Below are positions 17,909 to 26,793 of a DNA stretch of 64,000 nucleotides, one piece after another (position 1 is the stretch's first letter; each line of letters begins with the position of its first letter). Under the pieces are notes generated by a model. The model had not been told where the DNA came from and did not search any database. It was given only the letters and a program-made list of their open reading frames with translations. The translations under genes were made by a program, and so were the position numbers. This DNA comes from an uncultured Lachnospiraceae bacterium. GTDB taxonomy: Bacteria; Bacillota; Clostridia; Lachnospirales; Lachnospiraceae. Where the stretch lies: positions 124,001 to 188,000 of the forward strand of contig CACZBD010000005.1 in the NCBI GenBank assembly GCA_902779305.1, written 5' to 3'.

Positions 17909-18244
17909 TTATTCGAAATCCCCGTCTCCTTCTTGCGCTTCTTTTGCTTCCGCCTTTTTTTCCGCTTCCGCAAAATCAGCGCCGTTGTCTTTCTTCAGTT
18001 CTTCTTTCAAGGATGCGATCTTTTCATCACAGACCTTCAGTTTCTGCACATAGAGTGCCAGATCCTTCTCCGGCGTATCGGCAAAAAGCTTGTAATACTT
18101 TCTTCCGAGCCTGTAATACTGCTCCTGCTTCTTGGCTTCTTCCGCCTTGATCAGGGCGTAAAGCTTGGCCGTTCCGCCGAGTTCTTTTGCTTTTTCGACC
18201 GCTGCTTCCACAAATTTCGAGATCTCTTTTAAATATTCGTCCAT
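17909..18244 (-). CDS. Small charged coiled-coil protein, function unknown
   Basis: I do not recognise this 111-residue protein. It is almost entirely helical and highly charged: an N-terminal KEISKFVEAAVEKAKELGG, an aromatic KQEQYYRLGRKYYKLF stretch, a second coiled coil, and a very acidic Ala/Glu-rich tail ending GDGDFE. It has no signal peptide, Cys, or membrane helix. The ATG at 18244 follows GGAGGTG and lies 16 nt after the holA stop, so it is probably read through from holA. The tail resembles low-complexity tails on nucleoid or envelope-associated proteins, but that is only composition. Confidence 0.7.
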   Translation of the reverse strand: MDEYLKEISKFVEAAVEKAKELGGTAKLYALIKAEEAKKQEQYYRLGRKYYKLFADTPEKDLALYVQKLKVCDEKIASLKEELKKDNGADFAEAEKKAEAKEAQEGDGDFE

Positions 18245-18260
18245 TTTGACACCTCCGGGT

Positions 18261-19247
18261 TCAGACTTTATCAGCATATTTTATGATCAGCAGCTCGACG
18301 CTCAATGGCTCCGCGAGTCTGCCTGTTTTCACCGCTTCTTCGAGTTCTATGCATTCTTCGAGGACGGAACGCGTTTTCTGTAAGGAAAACCGTCTGCCCT
18401 GTTCTGCGATCTTTTTGATCGCATATTGACGCTTCCCTTTAAATCCCATTTTCTCGGCGATCACATCGTCCCCGATCCTTTTCTCCTTAAGGAGTTTCAC
18501 CTGCAACAGCTCGTTAAACTGCTTTGTAAGAAGCGCAAGGATCCGCATCGGATCCACCTTCTCGGAAAGCATCTCATAGTACAGATCCAATGCTTCCCTG
18601 CGCCTTCCGGTCACGACTGCCGTAAGCATCTCGAACACATTCGCTTCCGTCTGTTTCGAACAGACTGCTTTCACATCCTCTGCCGAAATAGAGTCCCTGT
18701 CCATCGTATAGGCAAACAGTTTATCGAGTTCACTGTCCAGACAGTACATGTCATGCGGGCAGCGTTCCATCAGAAGATTCAACGCACCGCTTGTGATCTG
18801 CTTGTGTTCCTTTTTGACACGGGATAAGATCCATGTCGTAAGTGTCTTATGGTCCAGCTTATTGAATTCTGCCGCGTGTCCGACTTTCTCAATTGCCTTA
18901 AAAACCTTTGTCCCGCTACTCACTTCGGACTCCGTCATCAGGATGATCGTGGATTCCGGGATCGTCGGGATATAGTCCGCAAACTCATCGCAGGATTTCT
19001 TGGCAAACTGCGTGTCATCCAGTTCGATCAGGCGGTATTCGGATAAAAACGGAACCGTATCGCTCAAACTGATCACTTCCCGGACGTCTGTATCCTTCCC
19101 GGCAAAATGTGAACTGTTCATATCCGAGACCGGGATCGCCTTCTTAAGCTTCTCCCTGTACAAATTCAGCAGATACCGTTCTTCCCCGAACAGAAGATAG
19201 ATCCGTTTCCATGTTCCGTTTTTGATATCTTCATCGATGGTCTTCAT
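18261..19247 (-). CDS. holA: DNA polymerase III delta subunit
   Basis: This 328-residue protein is the clamp-loader delta subunit, which opens the beta sliding clamp during replication. The N-terminal RecQ-like AAA+ core has YLLFGEERYLLNLYREKLKKA, then VPFLSEYRLIELDD and CDEFADYIPTIPESTIILMTE. The C-terminal collar helices include DPMRILALLTKQFNELLQVK, characteristic of HolA. I chose the ATG at 19247. The frame continues to 19394, but a TATAAT box lies inside that extension and homology starts only at the KNGTWKRIYLLFGEE segment. No convincing ribosome-binding site precedes the start. Confidence 0.92.
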   Translation of the reverse strand: MKTIDEDIKNGTWKRIYLLFGEERYLLNLYREKLKKAIPVSDMNSSHFAGKDTDVREVISLSDTVPFLSEYRLIELDDTQFAKKSCDEFADYIPTIPESTIILMTESEVSSGTKVFKAIEKVGHAAEFNKLDHKTLTTWILSRVKKEHKQITSGALNLLMERCPHDMYCLDSELDKLFAYTMDRDSISAEDVKAVCSKQTEANVFEMLTAVVTGRRREALDLYYEMLSEKVDPMRILALLTKQFNELLQVKLLKEKRIGDDVIAEKMGFKGKRQYAIKKIAEQGRRFSLQKTRSVLEECIELEEAVKTGRLAEPLSVELLIIKYADKV

Positions 19248-19263
19248 AGTTTTTGTGCCAATT

Positions 19264-19272
19264 ATTATAGCA
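19264..19272 (-). promoter_or_regulatory. Extended -10 promoter of holA with very short leader
   Basis: On the minus strand TGCTATAAT is a perfect extended -10. A weak TGGAAA stands 17 bp upstream. The predicted transcription start falls about ten bases before the holA ATG, leaving little room for a ribosome-binding site. Confidence 0.6.
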
Positions 19273-19327
19273 CAGATCAACCGTGTTTTCCACAGGATTA
19301 TGTGACAAAATACGCCCGAAGAACCCT

Positions 19328-20077
19328 TTATTCTGACAGCATGATCCCGGTCAGCATTCTGGCTGCCGGATCGTGATCCCTTCTCCAGGAGCAAAGATCC
19401 CCGGATTCAAAGGTGCAGACCGGATCTGCAAAGATCTTTCCTTCCGTAAGGCCTGCGCGGATCAGGGAATACCGGATGGCTGCCGGCAGGTCCAAAAGGT
19501 ACTTTCCGTTCTCCTTCGGCTTAAAAATCACGGATGTTATTTCACTGAAATTGCCGGCAAATCCATCGATCAGTTCTTCTCCGACTTCGTAGCACGACCC
19601 ACAGATACAGGGGCCGAGTGCCGCAACGATGTCTTCCGGTCTGCATCCGTACCGGTTCTGCATGCCTTCCACCGCATGTTCCGCGATCTTTCCCGCGCAG
19701 CCACGCCAGCCGCTGTGGACCATGCCGATGGCGTTTTTTACAGGATCATAAAGATAAACAGGCACGCAGTCTGCTTCCACCGTACAGAGCAGGATCCCCT
19801 TCTCATCCGTGATCATCCCGTCATAGCCTTCTTTTGCTTTCCTAATGATCCCGTCGCCGCCGTCTTCTTTCTTAATCTTTCGCACTTCAGCCGTATGTGT
19901 CTGCGGGATCCTGACGATCTCAGAGGGTGTGATCATAAAATGCCGTCCCAGTTCCTCATAGGCTTTGAGATCCGCTTTTTCATTGCACTGCCAGTCATTC
20001 CACGCTGCGGTCGTGTAAAACGCCTGTACCGGACCGCATGCTTCGATCTCCGTAATGTGTCTGATCGCTTCTTTCAT
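19328..20077 (-). CDS. pgeF: YfiH/LACC1-type purine nucleoside phosphorylase (PgeF family)
   Basis: This 249-residue protein belongs to the multicopper-oxidase-like family once called polyphenol oxidase, now known to phosphorolyse purine nucleosides and, in Proteobacteria, to edit misincorporated peptidoglycan amino acids. Conserved metal-site residues are visible: His in IPQTHTAEV, the Cys of CTVEADCVPVYLYDP, and HSGWRGC. CSWRRD lies near the end. The ATG at 20077 has AGGTG upstream and gives the usual family length; the frame extends to 20233 but that part has no family similarity and contains low-complexity Gly/Lys codons. It probably acts as a monomeric cytosolic enzyme. Confidence 0.88.
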   Translation of the reverse strand: MKEAIRHITEIEACGPVQAFYTTAAWNDWQCNEKADLKAYEELGRHFMITPSEIVRIPQTHTAEVRKIKKEDGGDGIIRKAKEGYDGMITDEKGILLCTVEADCVPVYLYDPVKNAIGMVHSGWRGCAGKIAEHAVEGMQNRYGCRPEDIVAALGPCICGSCYEVGEELIDGFAGNFSEITSVIFKPKENGKYLLDLPAAIRYSLIRAGLTEGKIFADPVCTFESGDLCSWRRDHDPAARMLTGIMLSE

Positions 20078-20274
20078 ATTCACCTGCCCTTTATCCCCTT
20101 TTATGCCCTTTGTGTCCATCATGCCTTTTGTTCCCGTAAACAGTTCGTATTTCCGGCTTATGACAAACAACGGATTGCCGCAGTCTGCAGCAATCCGTTT
20201 CGTTTTCTCACACGGGGGGAGTCCCCTTTTCATTTCACCCGTTATTTCATAAACCGGTGCATCCTTTATCCGGA

Positions 20275-20922
20275 TCAGTAAAATGCCGGCTTCGTGTCTC
20301 CGTAGTAAGGAAGCGTGGAAATGATGTTTCCGAAAGGATCGTACAGCGTACGGACGATCATCCCGGGAGTTTTTACATAATCATCCAGCGCAATGAGGCG
20401 GTTGGTTCCGGTCTCATGAACCTCATTTCTTAAGATCACACCATTGTCATTGTAGGTCTCCACAGAATATGCGCTTCCGTAATTCGTGATCTTGCTCGAA
20501 AGCAGAGAACCGTTCTTATAGAATGCGATCGTATTGCCGGCATCCACTCTGGCAACACAATTGGAAAGATTATAGGTCACCTTGATCGGCACACCGTTGA
20601 TGTTCTTATAATAGACAATGCCCTCTCCGGTAAGCCCGACCGTAAATCCGTTTGCAAGCGGTACAAATCCTTTCCCGCTCAGAACGGCAAAGCTCGTATC
20701 CAGAAACGCAAGCACCCAGTTGCCCGCAGCGTCCTTGGAAAGGATCGCTCCGTATGGAAGCACGATCTTTCCGGGATCATAACCGAACTCGACATGCTGG
20801 ATCGTGGTCGCTACGGAAGGCGCTGCCATCGGAACATCCGCTGCCTTTACCGAAACCGTGCCTGCAGAAAATGCGATCATCCCGGCCATGAGCCAGGCAG
20901 TCAGTTTCATGAACTTTTTCAT
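20275..20922 (-). CDS. Secreted protein of unknown function
   Basis: I do not recognise this 215-residue protein. It has a clear signal peptide (KKFMKLTAWLMAGMIAFSAG, cleavage near VKAAD at about residue 28). The mature part is rich in Gly, Asn and aromatic residues and looks like short beta-hairpin repeats (YDPGKIVLPYGAI, GEGIVYYKNINGVPIKVTY, RTLYDPFGNIISTLPYYGD). The repeated YxN-G pattern is reminiscent of YD-repeat or choline-binding-like modules, but I see no defining motif. The ATG at 20922 has an AGGAGA ribosome-binding site. It contains two N-X-S/T sequons, far fewer per residue than the 1148-residue surface protein. Confidence 0.75.
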   Translation of the reverse strand: MKKFMKLTAWLMAGMIAFSAGTVSVKAADVPMAAPSVATTIQHVEFGYDPGKIVLPYGAILSKDAAGNWVLAFLDTSFAVLSGKGFVPLANGFTVGLTGEGIVYYKNINGVPIKVTYNLSNCVARVDAGNTIAFYKNGSLLSSKITNYGSAYSVETYNDNGVILRNEVHETGTNRLIALDDYVKTPGMIVRTLYDPFGNIISTLPYYGDTKPAFY

Positions 20923-21157
20923 CACTGAATCTCCTATCCCCTGTTTATTATTTGGTTTACATATTATGGAACTTATCTATATTTTTAGCACAAAAACAGC
21001 TATTATTCAACCTGTTATTCATATTTTCCGTGTATTTTTTACAAAAACTGTTTCTTCCGTCTTCTTTATCGTATAATAGATGCAGATACATAAACTTTTC
21101 GGAACATCAAGCGGAATGAACGTTCCATAAAAACCATGATGACGGAGGATGAACAAC

Positions 21158-21409
21158 ATGAGCCCGAAAGATACAAGCGATCATGCATTCAAAGCTGACG
21201 AACTGAACCTGGACGAATTAGAACAGGTTGCCGGCGGCAGATACAGATACGTCAAAGCCGGATCCGCCGAAGACGATCCGGACAGATTGTCGCAGCGCGT
21301 ATCCTGCCCGAACTGTCACGACACATTTATGGCAGATCCCGTTGCCGTAAAAAAAGGTCTGGTCAGATGCCGGACCTGTCATCAGCTCATCACTTCCGCC
21401 CAGGCTTAA
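21158..21409 (+). CDS. Double-glycine-leader peptide with zinc-ribbon-like core
   Basis: This 83-residue protein begins with an acidic leader ending ELNLDELEQVAGG (residues 15-27), the classic double-glycine leader recognised by C39-peptidase ABC exporters in bacteriocin and RiPP precursors. The 56-residue remainder carries two Cys pairs, CPNC (50-53) and CRTCH (71-75), spaced like a small zinc ribbon. It is basic around the Cys pairs and hydrophilic overall. GGAGG at 21144-21148 abuts the ATG at 21149, so I use the ATG at 21158, nine bases away. A TATAAT at 21072 may be its -10 box, and a terminator follows, so it looks monocistronic. No exporter or modification enzyme is nearby; the product's fate is inferred. 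Confidence 0.75.
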   Translation: MSPKDTSDHAFKADELNLDELEQVAGGRYRYVKAGSAEDDPDRLSQRVSCPNCHDTFMADPVAVKKGLVRCRTCHQLITSAQA

Positions 21410-21460
21410 CGCCGAAGCGGAACAGAAACAGGGAAAAAGAAAACAGAAACAGGACCGCAA

Positions 21461-21493
21461 AAGAAAAATATCGCCTGATATTTTTCTTTTTTT
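21461..21493 (+). terminator. Rho-independent terminator of the leader-peptide gene
   Basis: A 12-bp perfect stem (21461-21472 with 21477-21488, arm AAGAAAAATATC) with loop GCCT runs into a T-run. It lies about 50 nt after the stop codon. The A-run on the other side could also end leftward transcription. Confidence 0.85.
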
Positions 21494-21669
21494 GCGTTTT
21501 TGAAATTTCAGAAAAACCGCTTGGCTCGAAAATACGATAACGCATACTATTTAAATAACCTGCCACTATATTTCTCCTCTGTTTTTCCATGTTCTACCAT
21601 ATTTTGTGGTTTTTCTCAAAAGTCCTGTTCCGGGCGTTTTTTCATTTCATGTCCCTGATATTTCCGACT

Positions 21670-24165
21670 TTAACGGTCAATTCCTGTATATTCCTGTTCA
21701 AGGATCCGACCCCTGTGATCTTCCATGCGCACATCCGTATCCGAGACCTTCAGGATCGTTTCCCCTTCCTCATCAGTCCGGAAAATGAACGCATTTTCAT
21801 GGGAATGAAGACGGCTTAAGGTCTCCGGATGCGGATGGCCGTATCTGTTGTTCCTGCCGACAGAGATCACGCAAAAACACGGATGATCGCCGCAGATCAG
21901 GGCATCCAGAAAGGCTTGCGAAGAAGAAGTTCCCGAGCCGTGATGCGGCACTTTCAGGTAATCACAGGCCGGCAATCCTTTGCTCAAAAGGGCATATTCC
22001 GTTGTCTGACCGATATCGCCGGTAAAAAACGAGCGAAACCCGGTCTCTTTCTGCAGAACACCAAGGACCAAAGACGCGGCATTCGTATCCTCATACTCCA
22101 CCGGCGCCACTCTTGGGGAAAGGCAGGTGATCTCAAGGCCGCCCGCCCCGATCCTGTCGCCATATTTCATGGTATAAACCGGTACACCGTTTTGCTTGCA
22201 AAGCTTAATAAAATGCGTAAAATTCTCTGTTTTTCCGTCATATTCCTCTGCTCTGCAGGAAACGACCGCCTGTTTGATCCGGGATCTGTAAACAGGATCT
22301 TCCAGCAGTTCCAGGAGGCCGTTGACATGATCCGAATCAAAGTGAGAGACAAACAGCAGGTCGATCCGCCCGATCCCGTTTGCTTTCAGGCATGGGATCA
22401 GGCGGTATCTTCCCACTTCCGACTCGGAACTTGACCCGCAATCCATAACAATAACACATGTTTTGCCAAATAAGAGGCTGCAATCCCCTTGTCCGACGGA
22501 CAGATTTCTGATCTCAAGAACTTCTCGAGACCTGATCTGTATTATAACGCATGCTATTATTGATATTCCGCAGAAGATCAACGTTTTCCATACTTTTCCT
22601 TTTTTGCCTTCTTGTCCGATATTATGTCGACCAATAAGGTCATTTCGCCTTCTCTTTGTTTTTGACCCGGCTTTTCGGACATTTTTCCTGCCATATCTGC
22701 CTCTTTTGTATAGATCAGCACTTGCAAGCGGCAAAACTGCACCCGTAAAGACGATCCCTGACAGCAGAAGTGCATAATAGAGCACGATCTGCCATTCCTT
22801 CGGCTTACCGATGATCCATACAAAGGCCGGCAGACTCGTCGCAATACCGGCGCATTTCTCATAGAGCAGAAGGATCAGGCGGATCAGAGCGGCAAGAAGC
22901 AGGCAGATTTTTTCTGCAATAGAACCTAAAGCATGAAGCGGCAGTCCTATAAGAAGAAGGACCACGCCCTGGACAAGGACGACCGTCATCAGCGGAACGA
23001 CCAGAAGATTTAAAAAGACTCCGCAGAGAGGAAGCTGATAATAATGCCATGCTACAACAGGAAGGGTCCCGATCTGGATACTGACGGACAAAAGAAGCCC
23101 CTCCAAAACTCTGTTGCGGGCTTTTTTACTGCACAGATCCAGCAATCTCGGAAAGATCACGCCAATCGAGACGACTGCCGCAAATGACAGCTGATACCCT
23201 GCTTCAAAGATACAGAGCGGATGAACGATCGCCGCCACAATGGAGGCAAAAGCCGCTGCCGATAACAGATCATAGGTTCTGCCCATCAGGTCGGCCACGC
23301 CACATAAAAAGAACATCAGCAGCGCGCGTACCGTTGAAACGGCGGATCCCGTCATCATGCACCAGAGGATCAGGACTGTTCCCGATAAAAGAAGCGAGAC
23401 AAGGCTTGTTCTGAGCCCTCCCGTCCCAAGATCCCTGCACAGGGCAGTCGTTGCAAACAGGCGCCGCAGCGTCTTTTTGCAGAGTTTCAGAAGCCCTAAG
23501 CCGATCACTGCCACGTGCAGTCCGGAAAGGCTTAAAATATGCGCAATCCCGGCATTTTGGTAAAGATCCTTTGTCTCCTGTTCCAAGCCTGTCTTATCCC
23601 CCAGAAGGAGCGCTGCCATGATCCCGCCGTATTCCTCTCCCAGATAACAGTCAAAAATCTCCCTGCATTCGTTTCGAAGCACAAACAGAGCATGATCTAA
23701 CCGGGAATAGGACCTTGAGACACCCAAAAGCACAGGATCGCTTAAGGAACCGTCGATCCCCTTGTAACAGTAATATGCTCTTACATCAAACTGTCCTTCG
23801 TTTTCCGCTGTTTTGAATTTGTGATAGTTTCCCCGTATGAGAACTCTGCTGCCGATCTTCAGGGTTTCCATCCTCTCTGTATCCGGAAAATACACCAAAA
23901 TCCCGTACTTTCCGTTTTGTTTGAGCAAAGAACCCGTTTGTAAAGCTGCAGGAGAGGATCCGTCGATCGTGCAGGCCTTCAGCAGGCAATGGAGCTTTTC
24001 GTCCTTTACCCTAAGGTCCGTGATCTTTCCCGTAACCGAGATCTTTGTCTTTTCGGAAAGCTGAAAAAGCCGGTCATGATCCGCTCTTACAAAGGAAAAT
24101 ACCCGTAAAAGAAAGGCCAAAGACAGCAGAAACAGCGTGGACAGAACACACATCGGTCTGCGCAT
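21670..24165 (-). CDS. comEC: ComEC/Rec2-family DNA uptake channel protein
   Basis: This 831-residue protein has the full ComEC architecture: an N-terminal membrane-anchored OB-like domain (about 1-150), the central polytopic Competence domain (about 190-490, starting near GIMAALLLGDKTGLEQETKDLY and HILSLSGLHVAVIG), and a C-terminal metallo-beta-lactamase-like domain from LSVGQGDCSLLFGK through VSHFDSDHVNGL and HHGSGTSSS. ComEC transports single-stranded DNA into the cytoplasm during transformation. The MBL domain keeps the H-x-D-x-D-H-like site (HFDSDH). AGAGGAGAAGC precedes the start. ComEA is encoded separately at 28.2 kb, not in a comE operon. Whether the organism is naturally competent cannot be judged here. 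Confidence 0.93.
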   Translation of the reverse strand: MRRPMCVLSTLFLLSLAFLLRVFSFVRADHDRLFQLSEKTKISVTGKITDLRVKDEKLHCLLKACTIDGSSPAALQTGSLLKQNGKYGILVYFPDTERMETLKIGSRVLIRGNYHKFKTAENEGQFDVRAYYCYKGIDGSLSDPVLLGVSRSYSRLDHALFVLRNECREIFDCYLGEEYGGIMAALLLGDKTGLEQETKDLYQNAGIAHILSLSGLHVAVIGLGLLKLCKKTLRRLFATTALCRDLGTGGLRTSLVSLLLSGTVLILWCMMTGSAVSTVRALLMFFLCGVADLMGRTYDLLSAAAFASIVAAIVHPLCIFEAGYQLSFAAVVSIGVIFPRLLDLCSKKARNRVLEGLLLSVSIQIGTLPVVAWHYYQLPLCGVFLNLLVVPLMTVVLVQGVVLLLIGLPLHALGSIAEKICLLLAALIRLILLLYEKCAGIATSLPAFVWIIGKPKEWQIVLYYALLLSGIVFTGAVLPLASADLYKRGRYGRKNVRKAGSKTKRRRNDLIGRHNIGQEGKKGKVWKTLIFCGISIIACVIIQIRSREVLEIRNLSVGQGDCSLLFGKTCVIVMDCGSSSESEVGRYRLIPCLKANGIGRIDLLFVSHFDSDHVNGLLELLEDPVYRSRIKQAVVSCRAEEYDGKTENFTHFIKLCKQNGVPVYTMKYGDRIGAGGLEITCLSPRVAPVEYEDTNAASLVLGVLQKETGFRSFFTGDIGQTTEYALLSKGLPACDYLKVPHHGSGTSSSQAFLDALICGDHPCFCVISVGRNNRYGHPHPETLSRLHSHENAFIFRTDEEGETILKVSDTDVRMEDHRGRILEQEYTGIDR

Positions 24166-24267
24166 GCTTCTCCTCTTTTGAATCGCTTGTTACATGAATT
24201 GTGATCGCAATACCGGCAGATATGATCGTTGTCATGATGATCGCCGGTTGATTGCCGCGCCCAAGGA

Positions 24268-25257
24268 TTACTGTGTCGTTGAAATGATCTCTAAGTTTCT
24301 CTCAAAAGGCTCGGAGAGATAGATATGATCGCCAAACGTCACTTCCGTCTCGGAATCGATCATGAACTGCACCTTGCTGACATTTGGCAGTTCCGTTAAG
24401 GAATTGACGAAGGAATAGATCACGGCCTCATCGCTGACTTTCAGCGTCTTGGTCAAAAAGGAATTGTCTAGATTGACATAACATATCCCGTCTTTTGTCG
24501 TAACGTTCAATACTTTCAGTGTCGGTGATACCGTGGGATAGGCTTTATCATTTAAAGGCCCTGCGATCACGCGGTCCACAACGAGACGTTCCATGGAGAT
24601 ATTGCTGATGTAGCCGACGTTTTCTGTCCGTCCGATCAGCATATTTCCTTCTTCATCGGCAAAATAGACTAAAACCTTGGTCGTTTCATAGGAATTGATC
24701 TCCGCGCCGGGATTGCTGACAAAGGTATCTGCCGTCATCACGCCGACCGGCACCTGTTTCGAATCCGTCAGCGGCATGCCTTCCACGGTAAACACGATCC
24801 CTTCCACGCCTTCGATCTGCATCAGTGTCTTAACGATCGCGGCACGGTTTAGGATCTCCGTCTGCGGCGCTGTGGATAAGTATGCGCTGTTAAAATCAAG
24901 GGTTGCCTGTCCTGCAAGATAAGTAACGGTCTGCACACCGGTTCCGTTCTCGATCGGGCTCTTGTAGTGAATGTCCTCGGGAACCCCGGAAAGCGCGTCG
25001 ATCCACTTTAAGATCAGTTTCTGGTAATAGACGGATTCCTCGAGTCCGTCCTCATCGACCTGCGGTGCCCTGTAGGCAAACGGTGCAATGCTGCTCGAAT
25101 CTTCCGAGACATAATACAGATAGATCTCGTCACTGTCCAGAGTTTCCTGTGAAGCGCGTTCCGCACAACCGCCGAAAATAAGGGCAAAAGTCGTCAAAAT
25201 GACCACCTGGGTCATTGCGATGATCTTATTAAATTTCGCATGTTTTTTAATTCTCAT
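24268..25257 (-). CDS. GerMN-domain lipoprotein
   Basis: This 329-residue protein has an N-terminal membrane segment ending in a probable lipobox (LIFGGC, Cys at about residue 31), so it should be anchored on the outside of the membrane. Two GerMN modules follow (about 45-170 and 190-320): LILKWIDALSGVPEDI, then the repeated pattern VTYLAGQATLDFNSAYLS and KDGICYVNLDNSFLTKTL. GerMN domains occur in spore-germination GerM and in LpqB, the lipoprotein partner of the actinobacterial MtrAB two-component system. Here it immediately follows a histidine kinase and response regulator on the same strand, so a modulating role on that kinase is a reasonable inference. Confidence 0.85.
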   Translation of the reverse strand: MRIKKHAKFNKIIAMTQVVILTTFALIFGGCAERASQETLDSDEIYLYYVSEDSSSIAPFAYRAPQVDEDGLEESVYYQKLILKWIDALSGVPEDIHYKSPIENGTGVQTVTYLAGQATLDFNSAYLSTAPQTEILNRAAIVKTLMQIEGVEGIVFTVEGMPLTDSKQVPVGVMTADTFVSNPGAEINSYETTKVLVYFADEEGNMLIGRTENVGYISNISMERLVVDRVIAGPLNDKAYPTVSPTLKVLNVTTKDGICYVNLDNSFLTKTLKVSDEAVIYSFVNSLTELPNVSKVQFMIDSETEVTFGDHIYLSEPFERNLEIISTTQ

Positions 25258-25286
25258 CTTACGCTTTCAGCTCCCGCTGTTTTCTT

Positions 25287-25342
25287 GATCCCCTGCTGCC
25301 GGTCCCTTGCGATCGGTCCCCTGCTATTGACCCCTTGCAATG
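25287..25342. repeat. 14-bp tandem repeat, four degenerate copies
   Basis: Four consecutive 14-bp units (25287-25300, 25301-25314, 25315-25328, 25329-25342) share the frame GRYCCCYTGCNNNN. They lie between the histidine kinase stop and the GerMN start and resemble repeated ribosome-binding-site-like AGGGG motifs on the minus strand. Confidence 0.85.
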
Positions 25343-25373
25343 TCCTTACTTCCATAGTTTTGACGATTCCCGA

Positions 25374-26762
25374 TCATGCGAGATAAGTCCGCGGGATCTT
25401 CACGGTAAAGGTGGTGCCTTCTCCTTCCACGGAGTCCGCCTTGATCGCGCCCCTGTGCATCAGCACCACGCTTCTGGTGATCGCCAGCCCCAGTCCCGTT
25501 CCGCCGATCTCACGCGAATGCGATTTATCCACACGGTAAAATCTCTCAAAGATATGCGGCAGCGACTCTTCCGGGATCCCCATTCCCGTATCGCTGATCT
25601 CGATCGTACAGAACTGATAATCTCCGTCTATTTTGGCCTTGACCCAGCCGCCCTCATGGTTGTATTTGATCCCATTCTCGATCAGATTGGTCATGGCAAG
25701 CGAAAACTTCGTCTCATCCACTTCCACGGTCACCGGTCTGATGATCTCAAGCACCAGTTCCACCTGCGCTTTCTGCGCGATCGGTGTCAGGCGTTCCATG
25801 ATCTTCTCTATAAAATCACCGATGTCCACCTGCTGAACCTGCAGTTCTTCAGCCTTTTCCCCCTGATCCATCTTCACTAGCGTCAGAAGGTCGTTGATGA
25901 TCCCCGTTTCACGGTCGATCTCCTGCACAATGTCTTCCATAAACTCCCGGTAAAGCTCCGCAGGCACGTCATCCCCCTGCGATACCAGGGAATCCGCCAG
26001 CACCTTGATGCTCGTGATCGGCGTTTTCAGTTCATGCGACACGTTGGCAACAAATTCCTGTCTCGAAGCATCCACGGCTTCCATTCTGCTGATCATCTGC
26101 GTTACGGAAAGAGAAAGCGCCTCCGTCTCGATAAAGTCAGGCACATCGATCGAATCCTTTCCGAAGCCTTCTTTGATATCATCCATCTCCCGGACGACTT
26201 TTCTGAACGGCCGCACGATGAGCAGAGAGCCGAAATAAGCCATGATCACGATCAGGATCGTGGTGATCGCAATGATGAGAAGCGCTCGGTTTCCGAGGCT
26301 TTCCCTCGTATCCATGATCGGATTTGCGGAAATACTGGTTAACATAACGCCTTGTATATCCTCGGTCCCGGGCGGATAGATCGGTGTCGTGATCTCAATG
26401 AAATGGTTCACGTCATCATAATTTGCCGTAGTCTCCTTCCGGAAACAGCGGATCACTTCTTCGGAGATCATGGTCTTGCCCTGGGAGATCGAATAGGTGT
26501 CCTTGATGATCTTCAGATCGGAATTGACAACGATCACGCGGCCGTCATAGAGGTTGGAGAGCTGCTCAAGCTCCGCATTGACCACGTCCGAATCCGGATC
26601 GTCGAGATACTGATAGGTACTTAAATGATTAGCGATGATCTGGCACTGGCTCTGCACGTCGAAGATCCTGACAGCCACTGCCCTGCTCTCATAATTCTTC
26701 AAAAAAGCGTGACGCAAAATAATGCTTGGCAGGATCCCCACCAAGCATATGATCAGAAACAC
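25374..26762 (-). CDS. Sensor histidine kinase (WalK/PhoR-like)
   Basis: This membrane kinase of at least 462 residues has a first membrane helix (about 2-18), an extracytoplasmic sensor loop, a second helix (about 158-178), a HAMP linker (RPFRKVVREMDDIKEG), the HisKA box EFVANVSHELKTPITSIKVL with the phospho-His, and a HATPase domain (NLIENGIKYN, DTGMGIPEE, GGTGLGLAITRS). The boundary given uses a GTG at 26762 that has no ribosome-binding site. The frame remains open to a stop at 26829, and CTG at 26810 would give a more normal basic N-terminus (KRIIKGRLFRSLRFR) overlapping the regulator gene. The true start is therefore probably non-ATG and coupled. Confidence 0.92.
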   Translation of the reverse strand: MFLIICLVGILPSIILRHAFLKNYESRAVAVRIFDVQSQCQIIANHLSTYQYLDDPDSDVVNAELEQLSNLYDGRVIVVNSDLKIIKDTYSISQGKTMISEEVIRCFRKETTANYDDVNHFIEITTPIYPPGTEDIQGVMLTSISANPIMDTRESLGNRALLIIAITTILIVIMAYFGSLLIVRPFRKVVREMDDIKEGFGKDSIDVPDFIETEALSLSVTQMISRMEAVDASRQEFVANVSHELKTPITSIKVLADSLVSQGDDVPAELYREFMEDIVQEIDRETGIINDLLTLVKMDQGEKAEELQVQQVDIGDFIEKIMERLTPIAQKAQVELVLEIIRPVTVEVDETKFSLAMTNLIENGIKYNHEGGWVKAKIDGDYQFCTIEISDTGMGIPEESLPHIFERFYRVDKSHSREIGGTGLGLAITRSVVLMHRGAIKADSVEGEGTTFTVKIPRTYLA

Positions 26763-26793
26763 ACGGAATCTGAGACTTCTGAACAGTCTTCCT

